Shown here: piece after piece, positions 11,625-19,937 of the stretch
Layout of the letters: every line of letters starts with the position of its first letter
How positions within the stretch are numbered: the first letter of the stretch is position 1
Origin: Rhodospirillales bacterium
Lineage (GTDB): Bacteria > Pseudomonadota > Alphaproteobacteria > ATCC43930 > CGMCC-115725
Length of the DNA stretch: 64,000 nt
Direction of reading: 5' to 3'
Assembly (NCBI GenBank): GCA_947473305.1
Contig: CANJCB010000002.1
Location: forward strand, 124,001 to 188,000
The notes under the pieces: generated by a model
The model's database searches: none
What the model was told of the DNA's origin: nothing
What the model saw: only the letters and a program-made list of their open reading frames with translations
Translations under genes and position numbers: made by a program

Positions 11625-12071
11625 TCAGAAGGGCTTCACCACCACGAGGATCACGATACCAACCAGGATCAAAGCCGGTATCTCGTTCATAATCCGATAG
11701 AATTTCGCGCTATAGCGATTCGCGTCGGCCGCGAATTCCTTGCGTCTCTTGGCCATTTCATGGTGGCCGATGGTCAGGAAAATCACCAAAGCGAGCTTTC
11801 CATAGACCCATCCCGAGGACCAATCCACGATCCCGGGGATTCCCGCGAGAAGCGCCCCGAAGACATAGGTGGCGATCATCGCGGGCGTCATGATCCCCCG
11901 CAGCAGCCGGCGTTCCATGATCTTGAAAGTCTCGGATGCTTCCGAGCCCGGCTTGGCATCCGCGTGATAGACAAAGAGCCGCGGCAGATAGAGCAGCCCC
12001 GCCATCCAGGAGATGACGCTCAAGATGTGGAAAACCTTGATCCAGAGATAGACCGCTGCGAGCCAGGTCAA
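11625..12071 (-). CDS. hemJ: Protoporphyrinogen IX oxidase HemJ
   Basis: HemJ is the integral-membrane protoporphyrinogen oxidase found in many Alphaproteobacteria. The 148-residue protein begins with a membrane helix containing LWIKVFHILSVISWMAG, with the conserved essential histidine, and ends in ALILVGIVILVVVKPF; about four membrane segments are visible. The start is TTG at 12071, with a GGGA-type ribosome site upstream. hemH lies 3 bp upstream, so the last two steps of haem synthesis are encoded side by side. Confidence 0.92.
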   Translation of the reverse strand: MTWLAAVYLWIKVFHILSVISWMAGLLYLPRLFVYHADAKPGSEASETFKIMERRLLRGIMTPAMIATYVFGALLAGIPGIVDWSSGWVYGKLALVIFLTIGHHEMAKRRKEFAADANRYSAKFYRIMNEIPALILVGIVILVVVKPF

Positions 12072-12074
12072 TGT

Positions 12075-13100
12075 CTATCCCTTTCCAAAAGCACATCCGC
12101 CAAAGGACCCCGGACACAGCCTTGGACCTTCCTCCGACGTCAGAGGCGCCCGGATCTCCGCAAGGCCCCGAACGAGATCAGCAAGGCCGGCGATGAAACC
12201 CTCTTCGGTGCCGACCGTGGGAAGGCGATCATAGAAAGGCACTCCCTCCTTGGCCGCGAGATCCCGGTAGTCCATATCCAGTTCCACCAAGGTTTCCGAA
12301 TGTTCCGAGACAAAGGCGATCGGCACGACGATGAGGCCTTTTCCATCCCGTCCGGCGCGATGGATTTCCTCCTCCGTCGAGGGACCGATCCATTTCAGCG
12401 GCCCCACCCGGCTCTGATAGCATACCACGCTGTCGAGGGAAGAATGGTTCAGCTCCTCGCGGACGGCCGCAACAGAGGCCTCGACCTGCCACTGATAGGG
12501 ATCGCCCGCTGCGACAATCTTCTCCGGCAGGCCATGAGCCGAGAAAAGCACACGGACAGGTGAGTTCTCCCGCTGTTCAAGGGCGTCCTTCAAAGAGCGG
12601 GACATGGCCTGGACGAAATTCCGGTTCGAGGGAAAACAGCACAAGGACCGCGTTTCGACCGTCAGACCGACAGATCCGGCCGCTTCCCCCCAGCTTCGAA
12701 AAGAAGACGCTGTCGTCGTCGTCGAATACTGCGGATAAAGCGGCAGCAGGAAGACCCTCTCCGCCCCCCAATCCTTTACCGCCTTCGCGGTTTCCGTGTT
12801 CAAGGGATGCCAATAGCGCATCGCGATAAAGACCCGATAATCGGATCCCAACTCGGTTTCCAAGGCCTGCGCCTGGGCCTTCGTATTCGCGAGCAAAGGC
12901 GAGGAACCGCCGATCTTCTGATAGATCTCCCGGGCGGTGGCGGCGCGCCGGCTCGAAATGAGCTTGGCGATCAGCCATCTCAAAGGGTTCGGCAAGGTGA
13001 TGATTGCCGGATCCCTGAAGAGATTGAAGAGGAAGGGCTCGACCGCCTCGGGACTGTCAGGACCGCCGAGATTGAAAAGGACGACCGCGCTTTTTGCCAT
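12075..13100 (-). CDS. hemH: Ferrochelatase
   Basis: Ferrochelatase inserts Fe2+ into protoporphyrin IX, the last step of protohaem synthesis. The 341-residue protein begins AVVLFNLGGPDSPEAVEPFLFNLF, a strongly conserved segment, and has VLFSAHGLPEK with the catalytic histidine, plus a downstream PIAFVSEHSETLVELD that is typical of the family. The C-terminal PRLCPGSFGGCAFGKG is cysteine-containing, but I cannot show that it binds an Fe-S cluster. It lies between hemE and hemJ in one leftward group. Confidence 0.96.
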   Translation of the reverse strand: MAKSAVVLFNLGGPDSPEAVEPFLFNLFRDPAIITLPNPLRWLIAKLISSRRAATAREIYQKIGGSSPLLANTKAQAQALETELGSDYRVFIAMRYWHPLNTETAKAVKDWGAERVFLLPLYPQYSTTTTASSFRSWGEAAGSVGLTVETRSLCCFPSNRNFVQAMSRSLKDALEQRENSPVRVLFSAHGLPEKIVAAGDPYQWQVEASVAAVREELNHSSLDSVVCYQSRVGPLKWIGPSTEEEIHRAGRDGKGLIVVPIAFVSEHSETLVELDMDYRDLAAKEGVPFYDRLPTVGTEEGFIAGLADLVRGLAEIRAPLTSEEGPRLCPGSFGGCAFGKG

Positions 13101-13112
13101 GGGGAGAACCGC

Positions 13113-14168
13113 CTAGCTCTTCCAGGCCCGCAAGCGCTCGGTCAGCCGCGCCACATGGTCCGGCGGCGTCTCCAGCATCACCCCGTGCCCGAGATTGAAG
13201 ATGAAAGGCGCTCCGGCCAGGTTTTCCAAGATGTCATCGATAGCCCGATCCATCCGATCGCCGCCCAGGCGAAGCAGCAACGGTTCCAGATTCCCCTGGA
13301 CCGGCCCGATCGGCTGAAGCTTTTCCTTCGCAAAGCCAAGCGGGACCGTTTGATCGAGCCCGACAGCGCTAACGCCCGTCTCGCGGAAATAGGTCTCGTA
13401 CATCAGGCCGGCACCCCGCGGGAAACCGATGATCGGCAGATCGGGATAAACTTCCCGTAAGGCCTCGACGATCTTTCTGGTCGGCTGGATAACACAACGG
13501 CGGAAGGCCTCCTCCGGCAGAACCCCAGCCCAGCTATCGAAGAGCTGCAGCGCCTCAGCCCCCGCCTTCACCTGTTCTTTCAGATAGAGAATCGTCGCGT
13601 CGACCAGCCGGTCGATGAGCAGGCCGAAACCATCGGGATCCTCGAAGGCCCATTTTCTCGTTTTCGCGAAATCCCGGCTCGACCCGCCTTCGACCATATA
13701 GGTCGCCACGGTCCAGGGCGCCCCCGCAAAGCCGATTAAGGCCACTTCAGAGGGCAGGTCACGCTTCACCCGCGCCACCGTCCCGAATACCGCTCCCACG
13801 CGCTCCAGCAGCCGGTTTGGTTCATAGGCCCCGAGCTCAGCCACCGATCTTATCGGGGATAGAACCGGACCCTCTCCTTCCTTGAAGGCGACCTCCTGGC
13901 CAAGGCCATAGGGTACAACCAGAATGTCGGAAAACAGGATGGCCGCATCCATGCGATAGCGTCGGATCGGTTGCAAGGTAACTTCGGCGGCAAGCTCCGA
14001 ATTGAAGCAAAGGTCAAGGAAACCCTTGGTGCTTGCCCGCACAGCCCGGTATTCCGGCAGGTATCTTCCCGCCTGGCGCATCAGCCAGAACGGTGGGGTC
14101 TCAACCGCCTCGCCAGCCAAGGCCCTCAGGAAAGGTTTACGGCTCATTTCCTTCGGGGCAACGGGCAC
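13113..14168 (-). CDS. hemE: Uroporphyrinogen decarboxylase
   Basis: HemE converts uroporphyrinogen III to coproporphyrinogen III. The 351-residue protein contains the N-terminal signature PPFWLMRQAGRYLPEYR and the VPYGLGQEVAF substrate loop. The GTG at 14168 has AAGGA six bases upstream; the ATG at 14147 (MSRKPFLRAL) is the alternative, but its purine run is only one base away. The hem genes read leftward from here. The gene marks one side of the conserved alphaproteobacterial origin neighbourhood. Confidence 0.95.
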   Translation of the reverse strand: MPVAPKEMSRKPFLRALAGEAVETPPFWLMRQAGRYLPEYRAVRASTKGFLDLCFNSELAAEVTLQPIRRYRMDAAILFSDILVVPYGLGQEVAFKEGEGPVLSPIRSVAELGAYEPNRLLERVGAVFGTVARVKRDLPSEVALIGFAGAPWTVATYMVEGGSSRDFAKTRKWAFEDPDGFGLLIDRLVDATILYLKEQVKAGAEALQLFDSWAGVLPEEAFRRCVIQPTRKIVEALREVYPDLPIIGFPRGAGLMYETYFRETGVSAVGLDQTVPLGFAKEKLQPIGPVQGNLEPLLLRLGGDRMDRAIDDILENLAGAPFIFNLGHGVMLETPPDHVARLTERLRAWKS

Positions 14169-14569
14169 TCGGTCGATCCTTATCTGACGTCCCTCTACCC
14201 TTCCTTATTTATAAGAAATAGGTGGTTGAGGTAGTGGGGGACATGAAAGCTGTGGACTAAATCTTATACAACCCCTTATCCCAAATCCGTAAGCTCGGCT
14301 ACGACAGGGCTCGTGACCGGGGGATAAAAGACGGATATGACGGAACGGCCTGTGTCTTACCGCGAGATAGCCGGGAAACTTCAATTCGGGGAAGCTGGGG
14401 ATAAGATGAACGGCAAAGCGGGTTTTCCCGGATCGCGGAGGGGTGACAGTCACTTGTCCCCTTCTGCATATCCCTCCCTAGGATATTTACCCTTTCGGGG
14501 GTGGAAATTGGCCGCCCTTCAAAAAGGGTCGGTTGTCCCCTGTTTCGAACAGGCCGTTCACAGGCCCTT
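14169..14569. other. Candidate chromosomal replication origin (oriC)
   Basis: This is a roughly 400-bp gene-free gap between hemE and the RP001/DUF299 homologue, the same gene pair that flanks the experimentally defined Caulobacter origin and the predicted Rickettsia origin. It holds an AT-rich stretch at 14200-14221, DnaA-box-like 9-mers (14396-14404 in the gap, 14569-14577 at its edge, weaker ones at 14251-14259, 14262-14280 and 14319-14327), and inverted repeats at 14468-14486 (ATATCC/GGATAT) and 14515-14528 (CCCTT/AAGGG). Neighbouring genes on each side are transcribed away from it. I found no perfect DnaA box, which is common in Alphaproteobacteria. The boundaries are approximate. Confidence 0.72.
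14396..14404 (-). promoter_or_regulatory. DnaA-box-like 9-mer
   Basis: TGGGGATAA, read as TTATCCCCA on the minus strand, matches the DnaA box TTATCCACA at 8 of 9 positions. It lies in the candidate origin. Confidence 0.45.
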
Positions 14570-14577
14570 GTGCATAG
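14569..14577 (-). promoter_or_regulatory. DnaA-box-like 9-mer at the ppsR start
   Basis: TGTGCATAG, read as CTATGCACA on the minus strand, matches TTATNCACA at 8 of 9 positions. It overlaps the proposed GTG start of ppsR (14570), so DnaA binding there could also affect that gene; this is inference. Confidence 0.42.
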
Positions 14578-15406
14578 GTTCCGGGCTTTGACCCGGTTTC
14601 ATCTCCATCTCGTTTCCGACGCCACCGGGGATACCGTCCATTCGGTCGCCCGCGCCTGCCTCGTCCAGTTCGAGGATGTGGAGGCCATAGAACATATCTG
14701 GTCGATGGTCCGCACCAAGGCCCAGCTCGACCGGGTGATCGCCAGCATCAAGCTCAACCCCGGACTTGTCCTTTTCACCATCGTCAACGAGGCGCTGCGC
14801 ACGCATTTCCAGGAAGGCTGCCGCAAGCTCCAGATCGCGACGATTCCCGTGCTCGACCCGATCATCGCGGCCTTCGGCGCCCATCTCGGTCGCCAGAGCC
14901 GGGGATTGCCGGGACAACAGCATCTGCTCGACAACGAGTATTTCGCGCGGATCGACGCGATGACCTTCGCCATGAACCACGACGATGGCCAATCCACCTG
15001 GGGCCTGAACGATGCGGATGTGGTGCTGGTCGGCGTCTCCCGCACGTCCAAGACGCCGACCTGCATCTATCTCGCGAACCGGGGGATCAAGGCGGCCAAT
15101 GTTCCCATGGTTCCGGGCGTGGCCCTGCCGGAGGAAGTCTTTACCGCGACCCATCCCTTGATGATCGGCCTGACCAACGATCCGGAACGGCTGATCCAGG
15201 TGCGGCGCAACCGGCTGACCACGCTTCAGCAGAACGATCGGACCGACTACACCGACATGGAAGCGGTAAAGGCGGAGGTAGCTATGGCGCGGCGTCTCTT
15301 CACCGAGCACAAATGGCCCGTCATCGATGTGACCCGCCGATCGATCGAGGAGACGGCTGCCGCGATCCTCAAACTCCTCGCAAGGCGGCAGGGGACCGAC
15401 GCATGA
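14570..15406 (+). CDS. ppsR: Pyruvate, phosphate dikinase regulatory protein (DUF299, RP001 family)
   Basis: This family is a bifunctional ADP-dependent kinase and Pi-dependent pyrophosphorylase acting on PPDK or PEP synthase. The protein contains FHLHLVSDATGDTV at the N-terminus, the P-loop-like GVSRTSKTPT, and the LLDNEYFARIDAMTFAMNHDDG segment characteristic of the family. The frame is open from 14501, but family length (about 275) favours the GTG at 14570 (278 residues) or the TTG at 14588. It is the first gene of a rightward operon with maf, aroE and coaE, and is the RP001 homologue that marks alphaproteobacterial origins. Confidence 0.9.
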   Translation: MHRFRALTRFHLHLVSDATGDTVHSVARACLVQFEDVEAIEHIWSMVRTKAQLDRVIASIKLNPGLVLFTIVNEALRTHFQEGCRKLQIATIPVLDPIIAAFGAHLGRQSRGLPGQQHLLDNEYFARIDAMTFAMNHDDGQSTWGLNDADVVLVGVSRTSKTPTCIYLANRGIKAANVPMVPGVALPEEVFTATHPLMIGLTNDPERLIQVRRNRLTTLQQNDRTDYTDMEAVKAEVAMARRLFTEHKWPVIDVTRRSIEETAAAILKLLARRQGTDA

Positions 15407-16014
15407 TCCCGACTTCCTCCCAGCCGCTGGTGCTTGCCTCGGCCAGCGTTTCCCGGGCGCGGCTTCTCGCCCAGACCGGGCTCTCCATATTCTGCGATGC
15501 CTCCGGGCTCGACGAGACGCCGATCAAACAGGCCTATCGGGCGCAGGAAAGCGATGCCGGCTCCTGCGCCGAAGCCCTGGCGGAAGCCAAGGCGCGGATG
15601 GTGTCGATCCGGCATCCGGGGGCCCTGGTCATCGGCGCCGACCAGATCCTGCAATGCGAGGGAAACTGGTACGATAAGCCCGCGACCCCCCAGGAGGCGC
15701 GCGATCATCTGGAGCGGCTCCGGGGGCGCGAGCATGAGCTCGTCTCGGCCGTCTGCGTGGTGCGCGACGATAATCTGCTTTGGCATCATGTGGACCGGCC
15801 GCGCCTCATCATGAGGGACTTCAGCGACGGCTTCATGGATGAATATCTCGTCATGATCGGCGAAGAGGCTTTTGCCTCGGTCGGCGCCTATCAGCTCGAA
15901 GGTTACGGGGCTCAGCTCTTTTCCCGCATCGCCGGGGATTATTTTTCAATTCTCGGGCTTCCCTTGCTGGCCCTGCTCGATTTTCTGCGGCTTCACCGGG
16001 TGGTGAAGGAATGA
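15403..16014 (+). CDS. maf: Maf-family nucleotide pyrophosphatase
   Basis: Maf proteins hydrolyse non-canonical or modified nucleoside triphosphates to monophosphates, a pool-cleaning role linked to cell-division control. The 203-residue protein has the N-terminal signature VLASASVSRARLL, the conserved GADQILQ, and a C-terminal GAYQLEGYGAQL. The ATG at 15403 overlaps the ppsR stop (ATGA), and the gene ends inside the aroE start, so coupling is likely. The exact nucleotide substrate cannot be told from the sequence. Confidence 0.92.
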   Translation: MIPTSSQPLVLASASVSRARLLAQTGLSIFCDASGLDETPIKQAYRAQESDAGSCAEALAEAKARMVSIRHPGALVIGADQILQCEGNWYDKPATPQEARDHLERLRGREHELVSAVCVVRDDNLLWHHVDRPRLIMRDFSDGFMDEYLVMIGEEAFASVGAYQLEGYGAQLFSRIAGDYFSILGLPLLALLDFLRLHRVVKE

Positions 16015-16862
16015 TGCTCTCCGGTGCGGCGAAGCTGGCGGGGGTCATGGGCTGGCCCGTCGCCCATTCGCGCTCGCCGCGGCTTCACGGCTTTTGGCTC
16101 GCCCGCTACGGCATCGATGGCGCCTATCTTCCTTTGCCGGTGCGGCCCGAAAATCTCGAAGCCGCGTTGCGGTCCTTGCCGGTCCTCGGCTTTGCCGGGT
16201 GCAACCTGACGATTCCCCATAAGGAGGCGGCCCTGGCGCTGGTCGACCGGCTCGATCCCCTGGCAAAGCGGATCGGCGCGATAAATACGGTCGTCGTCGC
16301 GCCGACCGGTGAACTGACCGGCTCCAATACCGATGTCTTCGGCTTCCGCGAAAATCTCCTGTCGGCGGCAAAGACCTGGCGGGCAAATGCCGGGCCCGCA
16401 GTGGTGATCGGCGCGGGTGGGGCCGCGCGGGCGGCGCTGGCGGTCCTGGCGGAGGGCGGCGCGCCGGAGATCAGGCTCGTTAACCGTAGCCGCGACCGCG
16501 CCGAAGCCCTCGCCCGGGTCTTCGGACCCTCCGTCACCGTGATCGATTGGGAGAAGCGGGCGGCGGCGCTCGATGGAGCCAGCCTCCTTGTGAACAGCAC
16601 CAGCCTGGGGATGGCGGGGCAGCCCCCGCTCGATCTCGCCTTGGACGATCTGCCGCGCGAGGCAATCGTCACCGACATGGTCTATGTCCCTCTTGAAACG
16701 CCGCTTCTGCGGGAAGCGCGTCGGCGCGGAAACCTCGCGGTGGATGGGCTCGGCATGCTGCTTCACCAGGGCCGGCCGGGCTTCGCCGCCTGGTTCGGCG
16801 TCGATCCCGAAGTCACCGCCACCCAGCGCGAGGCGGTGCTCGCAACCATGAGGACCCCATGA
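16011..16862 (+). CDS. aroE: Shikimate dehydrogenase
   Basis: AroE reduces 3-dehydroshikimate to shikimate with NADPH in aromatic amino acid synthesis. The 283-residue protein has the substrate-binding MGWPVAHSRSPRLHGFW (Ser-x-Ser), the catalytic lysine in NLTIPHKEAAL, the glycine-rich NADP loop GAGGAARAAL and the NSTSLGM motif. Two ATG codons are possible (16011 or 16014), as the maf stop lies between them. It overlaps coaE by 4 bp. Confidence 0.96.
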   Translation: MMLSGAAKLAGVMGWPVAHSRSPRLHGFWLARYGIDGAYLPLPVRPENLEAALRSLPVLGFAGCNLTIPHKEAALALVDRLDPLAKRIGAINTVVVAPTGELTGSNTDVFGFRENLLSAAKTWRANAGPAVVIGAGGAARAALAVLAEGGAPEIRLVNRSRDRAEALARVFGPSVTVIDWEKRAAALDGASLLVNSTSLGMAGQPPLDLALDDLPREAIVTDMVYVPLETPLLREARRRGNLAVDGLGMLLHQGRPGFAAWFGVDPEVTATQREAVLATMRTP

Positions 16863-17491
16863 TCGTTCTGGGACTGACCGGCTCCATCGGCATGGGCAAG
16901 AGCACGGCGTCGAAGATGCTCCGCCGGATGGGCGTGCCGATCTACGATGCCGACGCCGAGGTTCACCGCATGATGCGGCCGGGCGGCGAGGCGTTGAAAC
17001 CGGTCCTGGCCGCCTTCCCCGAGGCCGGCAGCCTGAAGACCGGGGTCGACCGGGTGGTCCTGGGCAAACAGGTCTTCGGCGATCCGGCGGCCTTGAAGCG
17101 GCTGGAAAAGATCATCCACCCGCGCCTCGGCGACTGCCGTCAGCGGTTTCTGCGGCGGCATCGCGGAAGGCGTACCCCCGTGGTCATTCTCGACGTGCCG
17201 CTGCTTTTCGAGATCCGCAACGAGCGCGACTGTGACGCGGTGATCGTCGTAACGGCGCCCCCTTTCCTGCAGCGCGCCCGGGTCATGGCCCGGCCCCATA
17301 TGACCACCGAGCGGCTCCGGACCATCCTCAAGAAGCAGATCCCCGACGCCGAGAAACGCCGGCGGGCCGATTTTATCGCCTGGACGGGGCTCGGGAAGGC
17401 GCCGACCCAGAGAGCCCTGGCGGCGGTCATCCGGGCGGCCCGCCACGGGGAGATCAGGAAACGGAAAAAGCGTCCGGTGCTGCGCCGATAG
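16859..17491 (+). CDS. coaE: Dephospho-CoA kinase
   Basis: CoaE phosphorylates dephospho-CoA, the last step of coenzyme A synthesis. The 210-residue protein opens with the P-loop GLTGSIGMGKST and has YDADAEVHRM and the lid region with arginines (RVMARPHMTTERL). The C-terminal KRKKRP tail is basic but not unusual. Its ATG overlaps the aroE stop by 4 bp. dnaQ follows after 36 bp. Confidence 0.96.
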   Translation: MIVLGLTGSIGMGKSTASKMLRRMGVPIYDADAEVHRMMRPGGEALKPVLAAFPEAGSLKTGVDRVVLGKQVFGDPAALKRLEKIIHPRLGDCRQRFLRRHRGRRTPVVILDVPLLFEIRNERDCDAVIVVTAPPFLQRARVMARPHMTTERLRTILKKQIPDAEKRRRADFIAWTGLGKAPTQRALAAVIRAARHGEIRKRKKRPVLRR

Positions 17492-17527
17492 CTTGCACCC
17501 GGGCAAGGCTCGCGTCAGACTCTGGGC

Positions 17528-18199
17528 ATGCGTGAAATCGTTCTCGATACGGAAACCACCGGCCTCGATCCCTCGGAAGGTCACCGGCTCGTCGAAATCG
17601 CCTGCGTCGAGCTTTTCAACCACATCCCGACCGGGGCTCATTTCCATAAATACGTGAACCCCGAACGGGACATGCCCGACGAGGCTTTCGCGGTCCATGG
17701 GCTGTCGGCCGAATTCCTCTCGGAACATCCGCTTTTCGATGCGGTCGTGGACGAATTCCTCGCCTTTATCGGCAACGACCGGCTGATTATCCATAATGCG
17801 GAATTCGATCTCAAATTCCTGAATGCCGAACTGAAGCGGTGCGGCAAACCGAAGATCGCCTGTCCCGTCGAGGACACGCTGCTCATGGCGCGGCGCCGCT
17901 TTCCCGGCGCCCAGGCAAGCCTAGATGCGCTCTGCCGCCGCTTCGAGATCGATCTGTCGGCGCGCAGCAAGCATGGCGCGCTGCTGGACGGCGAATTGCT
18001 CGCTGCCGTTTATCTGGAGCTCTTGGGCGGCCGGCAGCCCGATCTGGCGCTGGCGACGGCCGCGGCCGAGGCGGCGCGCACCGTGGTCGAGCGGGTTCTC
18101 CGCCCGGCCCGGCCGCATGGGCCGACCGAGGCGGAGCTCGAAGCTCACGCCGCTTTCATGAAGAAACTGAAAGAGCCGCTCTGGCTCGCGGAAGGATAG
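17528..18199 (+). CDS. dnaQ: DNA polymerase III epsilon subunit (3'-5' proofreading exonuclease)
   Basis: Epsilon is the proofreading exonuclease of the replicative polymerase. The 223-residue protein has ExoI motif DTETTGLD, ExoII IIHNAEFDLKFL and an ExoIII region with HGALLDGELLA, so the DEDDh catalytic set appears complete. The C-terminal tail (AHAAFMKKLKEPLW) probably binds the polymerase subunit. The order coaE-dnaQ-secB is a widespread alphaproteobacterial arrangement. It converges with secB with 13 bp between stops. Confidence 0.95.
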   Translation: MREIVLDTETTGLDPSEGHRLVEIACVELFNHIPTGAHFHKYVNPERDMPDEAFAVHGLSAEFLSEHPLFDAVVDEFLAFIGNDRLIIHNAEFDLKFLNAELKRCGKPKIACPVEDTLLMARRRFPGAQASLDALCRRFEIDLSARSKHGALLDGELLAAVYLELLGGRQPDLALATAAAEAARTVVERVLRPARPHGPTEAELEAHAAFMKKLKEPLWLAEG

Positions 18200-18212
18200 A
18201 ACCGGCGACGCC

Positions 18213-18710
18213 TCAGGCGAGCGCGGTGCCGTTCCCGGGCTTATGCCCTTCCGCCTGCTGCCGGCGCAGCAGTTCCGCGAAATCGATCGGATTGATCATC
18301 AGCGGCGGAAAACCGCCGTCCCGCGTCGCGTTGGAAACGATCGACCGCGCGTAGGGGAAAAGCATATGCGGCGTGTCGACCAGGATCATCTGTGCGAGCT
18401 GGTCTTCCGAGGCGCCGGTGATGGTCACGACGGCCGCATAGATGAGTTCGACCATAAAGACCGCTTCGCCGCCGGCCTTGGCATTGGCGCCCAGGGTCAG
18501 CGCGACTTCATAGACGTCGGGCGCCAGGCGGTTCGCGCCGACATCGACATTGAGCGCGACTTCAGGCTGCTTCTGGTCAATCAGGCTCTGGGGCGCCCGC
18601 GGGTTCTCGAAGGACAGGTCCTTCACATATTGCGCGTTGACGACAAGCTGCACCGTTCCCGGAGGCGGGTTCGCGGGGGCAGCTTGCCCGTTGGTCAGAT
18701 CCGACGCCAT
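18213..18710 (-). CDS. secB: Protein-export chaperone SecB
   Basis: SecB is a tetrameric chaperone that keeps preproteins unfolded and passes them to SecA. I choose the ATG at 18710 (MASDLTNG), giving 165 residues, because AGGAG lies six bases upstream; the longer frame to 18764 is not supported. The protein contains VVNAQYVKDLSFENP, near the conserved start of the core, and the HMLFPYARSIVSNATRDGGFPP motif near the C-terminus. Its neighbours dnaQ and fxsA are usual. Confidence 0.95.
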   Translation of the reverse strand: MASDLTNGQAAPANPPPGTVQLVVNAQYVKDLSFENPRAPQSLIDQKQPEVALNVDVGANRLAPDVYEVALTLGANAKAGGEAVFMVELIYAAVVTITGASEDQLAQMILVDTPHMLFPYARSIVSNATRDGGFPPLMINPIDFAELLRRQQAEGHKPGNGTALA

Positions 18711-18776
18711 GGATAACTCCTCTTGGATTAGCCGCTGGCTACCACGGAACGATGGGCGGCACAACCTCGGGAGATA

Positions 18777-19388
18777 TCAGGCCTTGGGAGATTTTCCCGG
18801 AACCGGGAGATTACCGGGAGGCGCCGGGCGAACCTCCCCATAAAGGCATTCGGCGGGATGCTCCGGGCGCGTCGGATCGATCCGCAGGACCGACCCGTTC
18901 GTGACGGCTAGGCCTGTCAGGCTGCGGATGACGCCCCAATGACTCACCACCGCGATCTCCCGCCAATCGACACGGTCGGCGATGCCCTTGCGGAAGATAC
19001 CGATCCTCTTGTCGAGGGCCTCCTCGGTTTCGCCGAGCGTCGGCCACCAGGGATCGGGCAGGTGGTCGAGCGCGATATGCGGCCAGCGCGTCTTCAGCTC
19101 CGCGCAGGACGAGCCCACGTCGCAGACGAAGACGGCGCGTTCGCCGACCTCCCGCTCGACGGTGATCGGCAGATCGAGATGGCTTGCGATGATCTCGGCG
19201 GTTTCCAACGCCCGGGTATAGGGGCTCGCGATGATGCGCTTTACGCCCTCGCCGACCATGGCCTCGGCGGCCTCCGCGATCTGGCGGCGGCCTTCGGGGG
19301 TCAGCTTCGGATCCCGAATGCCTGGATCTTTCCGGGTCTGATTGAAGATGACGTTGAACTCGGATTGTCCGTGCCGAACCAGGATCAT
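18777..19388 (-). CDS. Histidine phosphatase family protein (phosphoglycerate-mutase-like)
   Basis: The 203-residue protein has the RHG motif ILVRHGQSEFN at its start, with the catalytic His, and a distal SHWGVIRSL with the second catalytic His, so it is an active-looking member of the histidine phosphatase superfamily. The substrate is unknown. The ATG at 19388 overlaps the fxsA stop (ATGA) and is preferred over the start at 19415, which would add nine basic residues. It lies between secB and fxsA; four short GGGAG repeats at 18769-18821 mark its 3' end. Confidence 0.85.
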   Translation of the reverse strand: MILVRHGQSEFNVIFNQTRKDPGIRDPKLTPEGRRQIAEAAEAMVGEGVKRIIASPYTRALETAEIIASHLDLPITVEREVGERAVFVCDVGSSCAELKTRWPHIALDHLPDPWWPTLGETEEALDKRIGIFRKGIADRVDWREIAVVSHWGVIRSLTGLAVTNGSVLRIDPTRPEHPAECLYGEVRPAPPGNLPVPGKSPKA

Positions 19389-19846
19389 CGCTCGTGCCGC
19401 CCGCCTTTTCCCCACGGACTCCTGTCGTCCGGCAGTTCGACTCTTGCAGGCTTTTCCGGGGCGCTCTCGACGATCTGGTAATCGGCGTCGATGATGGTCG
19501 GAGCGGCGCGTTGCGGCCGCGACAGGCTGATTTTCCGGGGCAGGAGCAGCAGGATCAGGGCCGCCAAATCGCTGACGAATCCCGGCACGATCAAAAGCGC
19601 CCCGGCGATCGCCAGCCTGAGGCGGATCGCCAGCGAAGCCTGCGGCAGCCTGCGGTGCTCGGCGAAGAGCGCGAGGTCGCGCAGCGCCCCTTGTCCCTGC
19701 GCCCGGATCAAAACCACCCCGACGACCGCCCCGAGAATCAGGAGGAGGAGCGTCGGGCCCAGACCGATCGCCTGGCCGACCGCGATGCAGGATGCGATCT
19801 CGATCAGCGGGATCAGCACCACCAAAGCCAGAGGATTGACGCGCAT
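19385..19846 (-). CDS. fxsA: FxsA family membrane protein
   Basis: FxsA-like proteins are small inner-membrane proteins, named for suppression of F-plasmid exclusion of phage T7; their normal role is unclear. The 153-residue protein has hydrophobic segments LVVLIPLIEIASCIAVG, GPTLLLLILGAVVGVVLI and AIAGALLIVPGFVSDLAALILLLLP, with the family PGFVSD motif, followed by a hydrophilic tail of about 45 residues. In Alphaproteobacteria it commonly sits divergent from the Tim44-like gene next to secB, as here. Confidence 0.9.
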   Translation of the reverse strand: MRVNPLALVVLIPLIEIASCIAVGQAIGLGPTLLLLILGAVVGVVLIRAQGQGALRDLALFAEHRRLPQASLAIRLRLAIAGALLIVPGFVSDLAALILLLLPRKISLSRPQRAAPTIIDADYQIVESAPEKPARVELPDDRSPWGKGGRHER

Positions 19847-19937
19847 GCTTGCCCTTTCCCGACGAACCGCCTATCTACGATCTATGCGATGGAAGCGCGA
19901 AAATCTGTTGCCGCTCCCCGCGTGAGGCACAAGAGCC

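Noticed and set aside
14442-14452. GTGACAGTCAC palindrome in the candidate origin
   Set aside because: An 11-bp palindrome of unknown meaning; not a DnaA, IHF or CtrA site that I recognise, so not listed separately.
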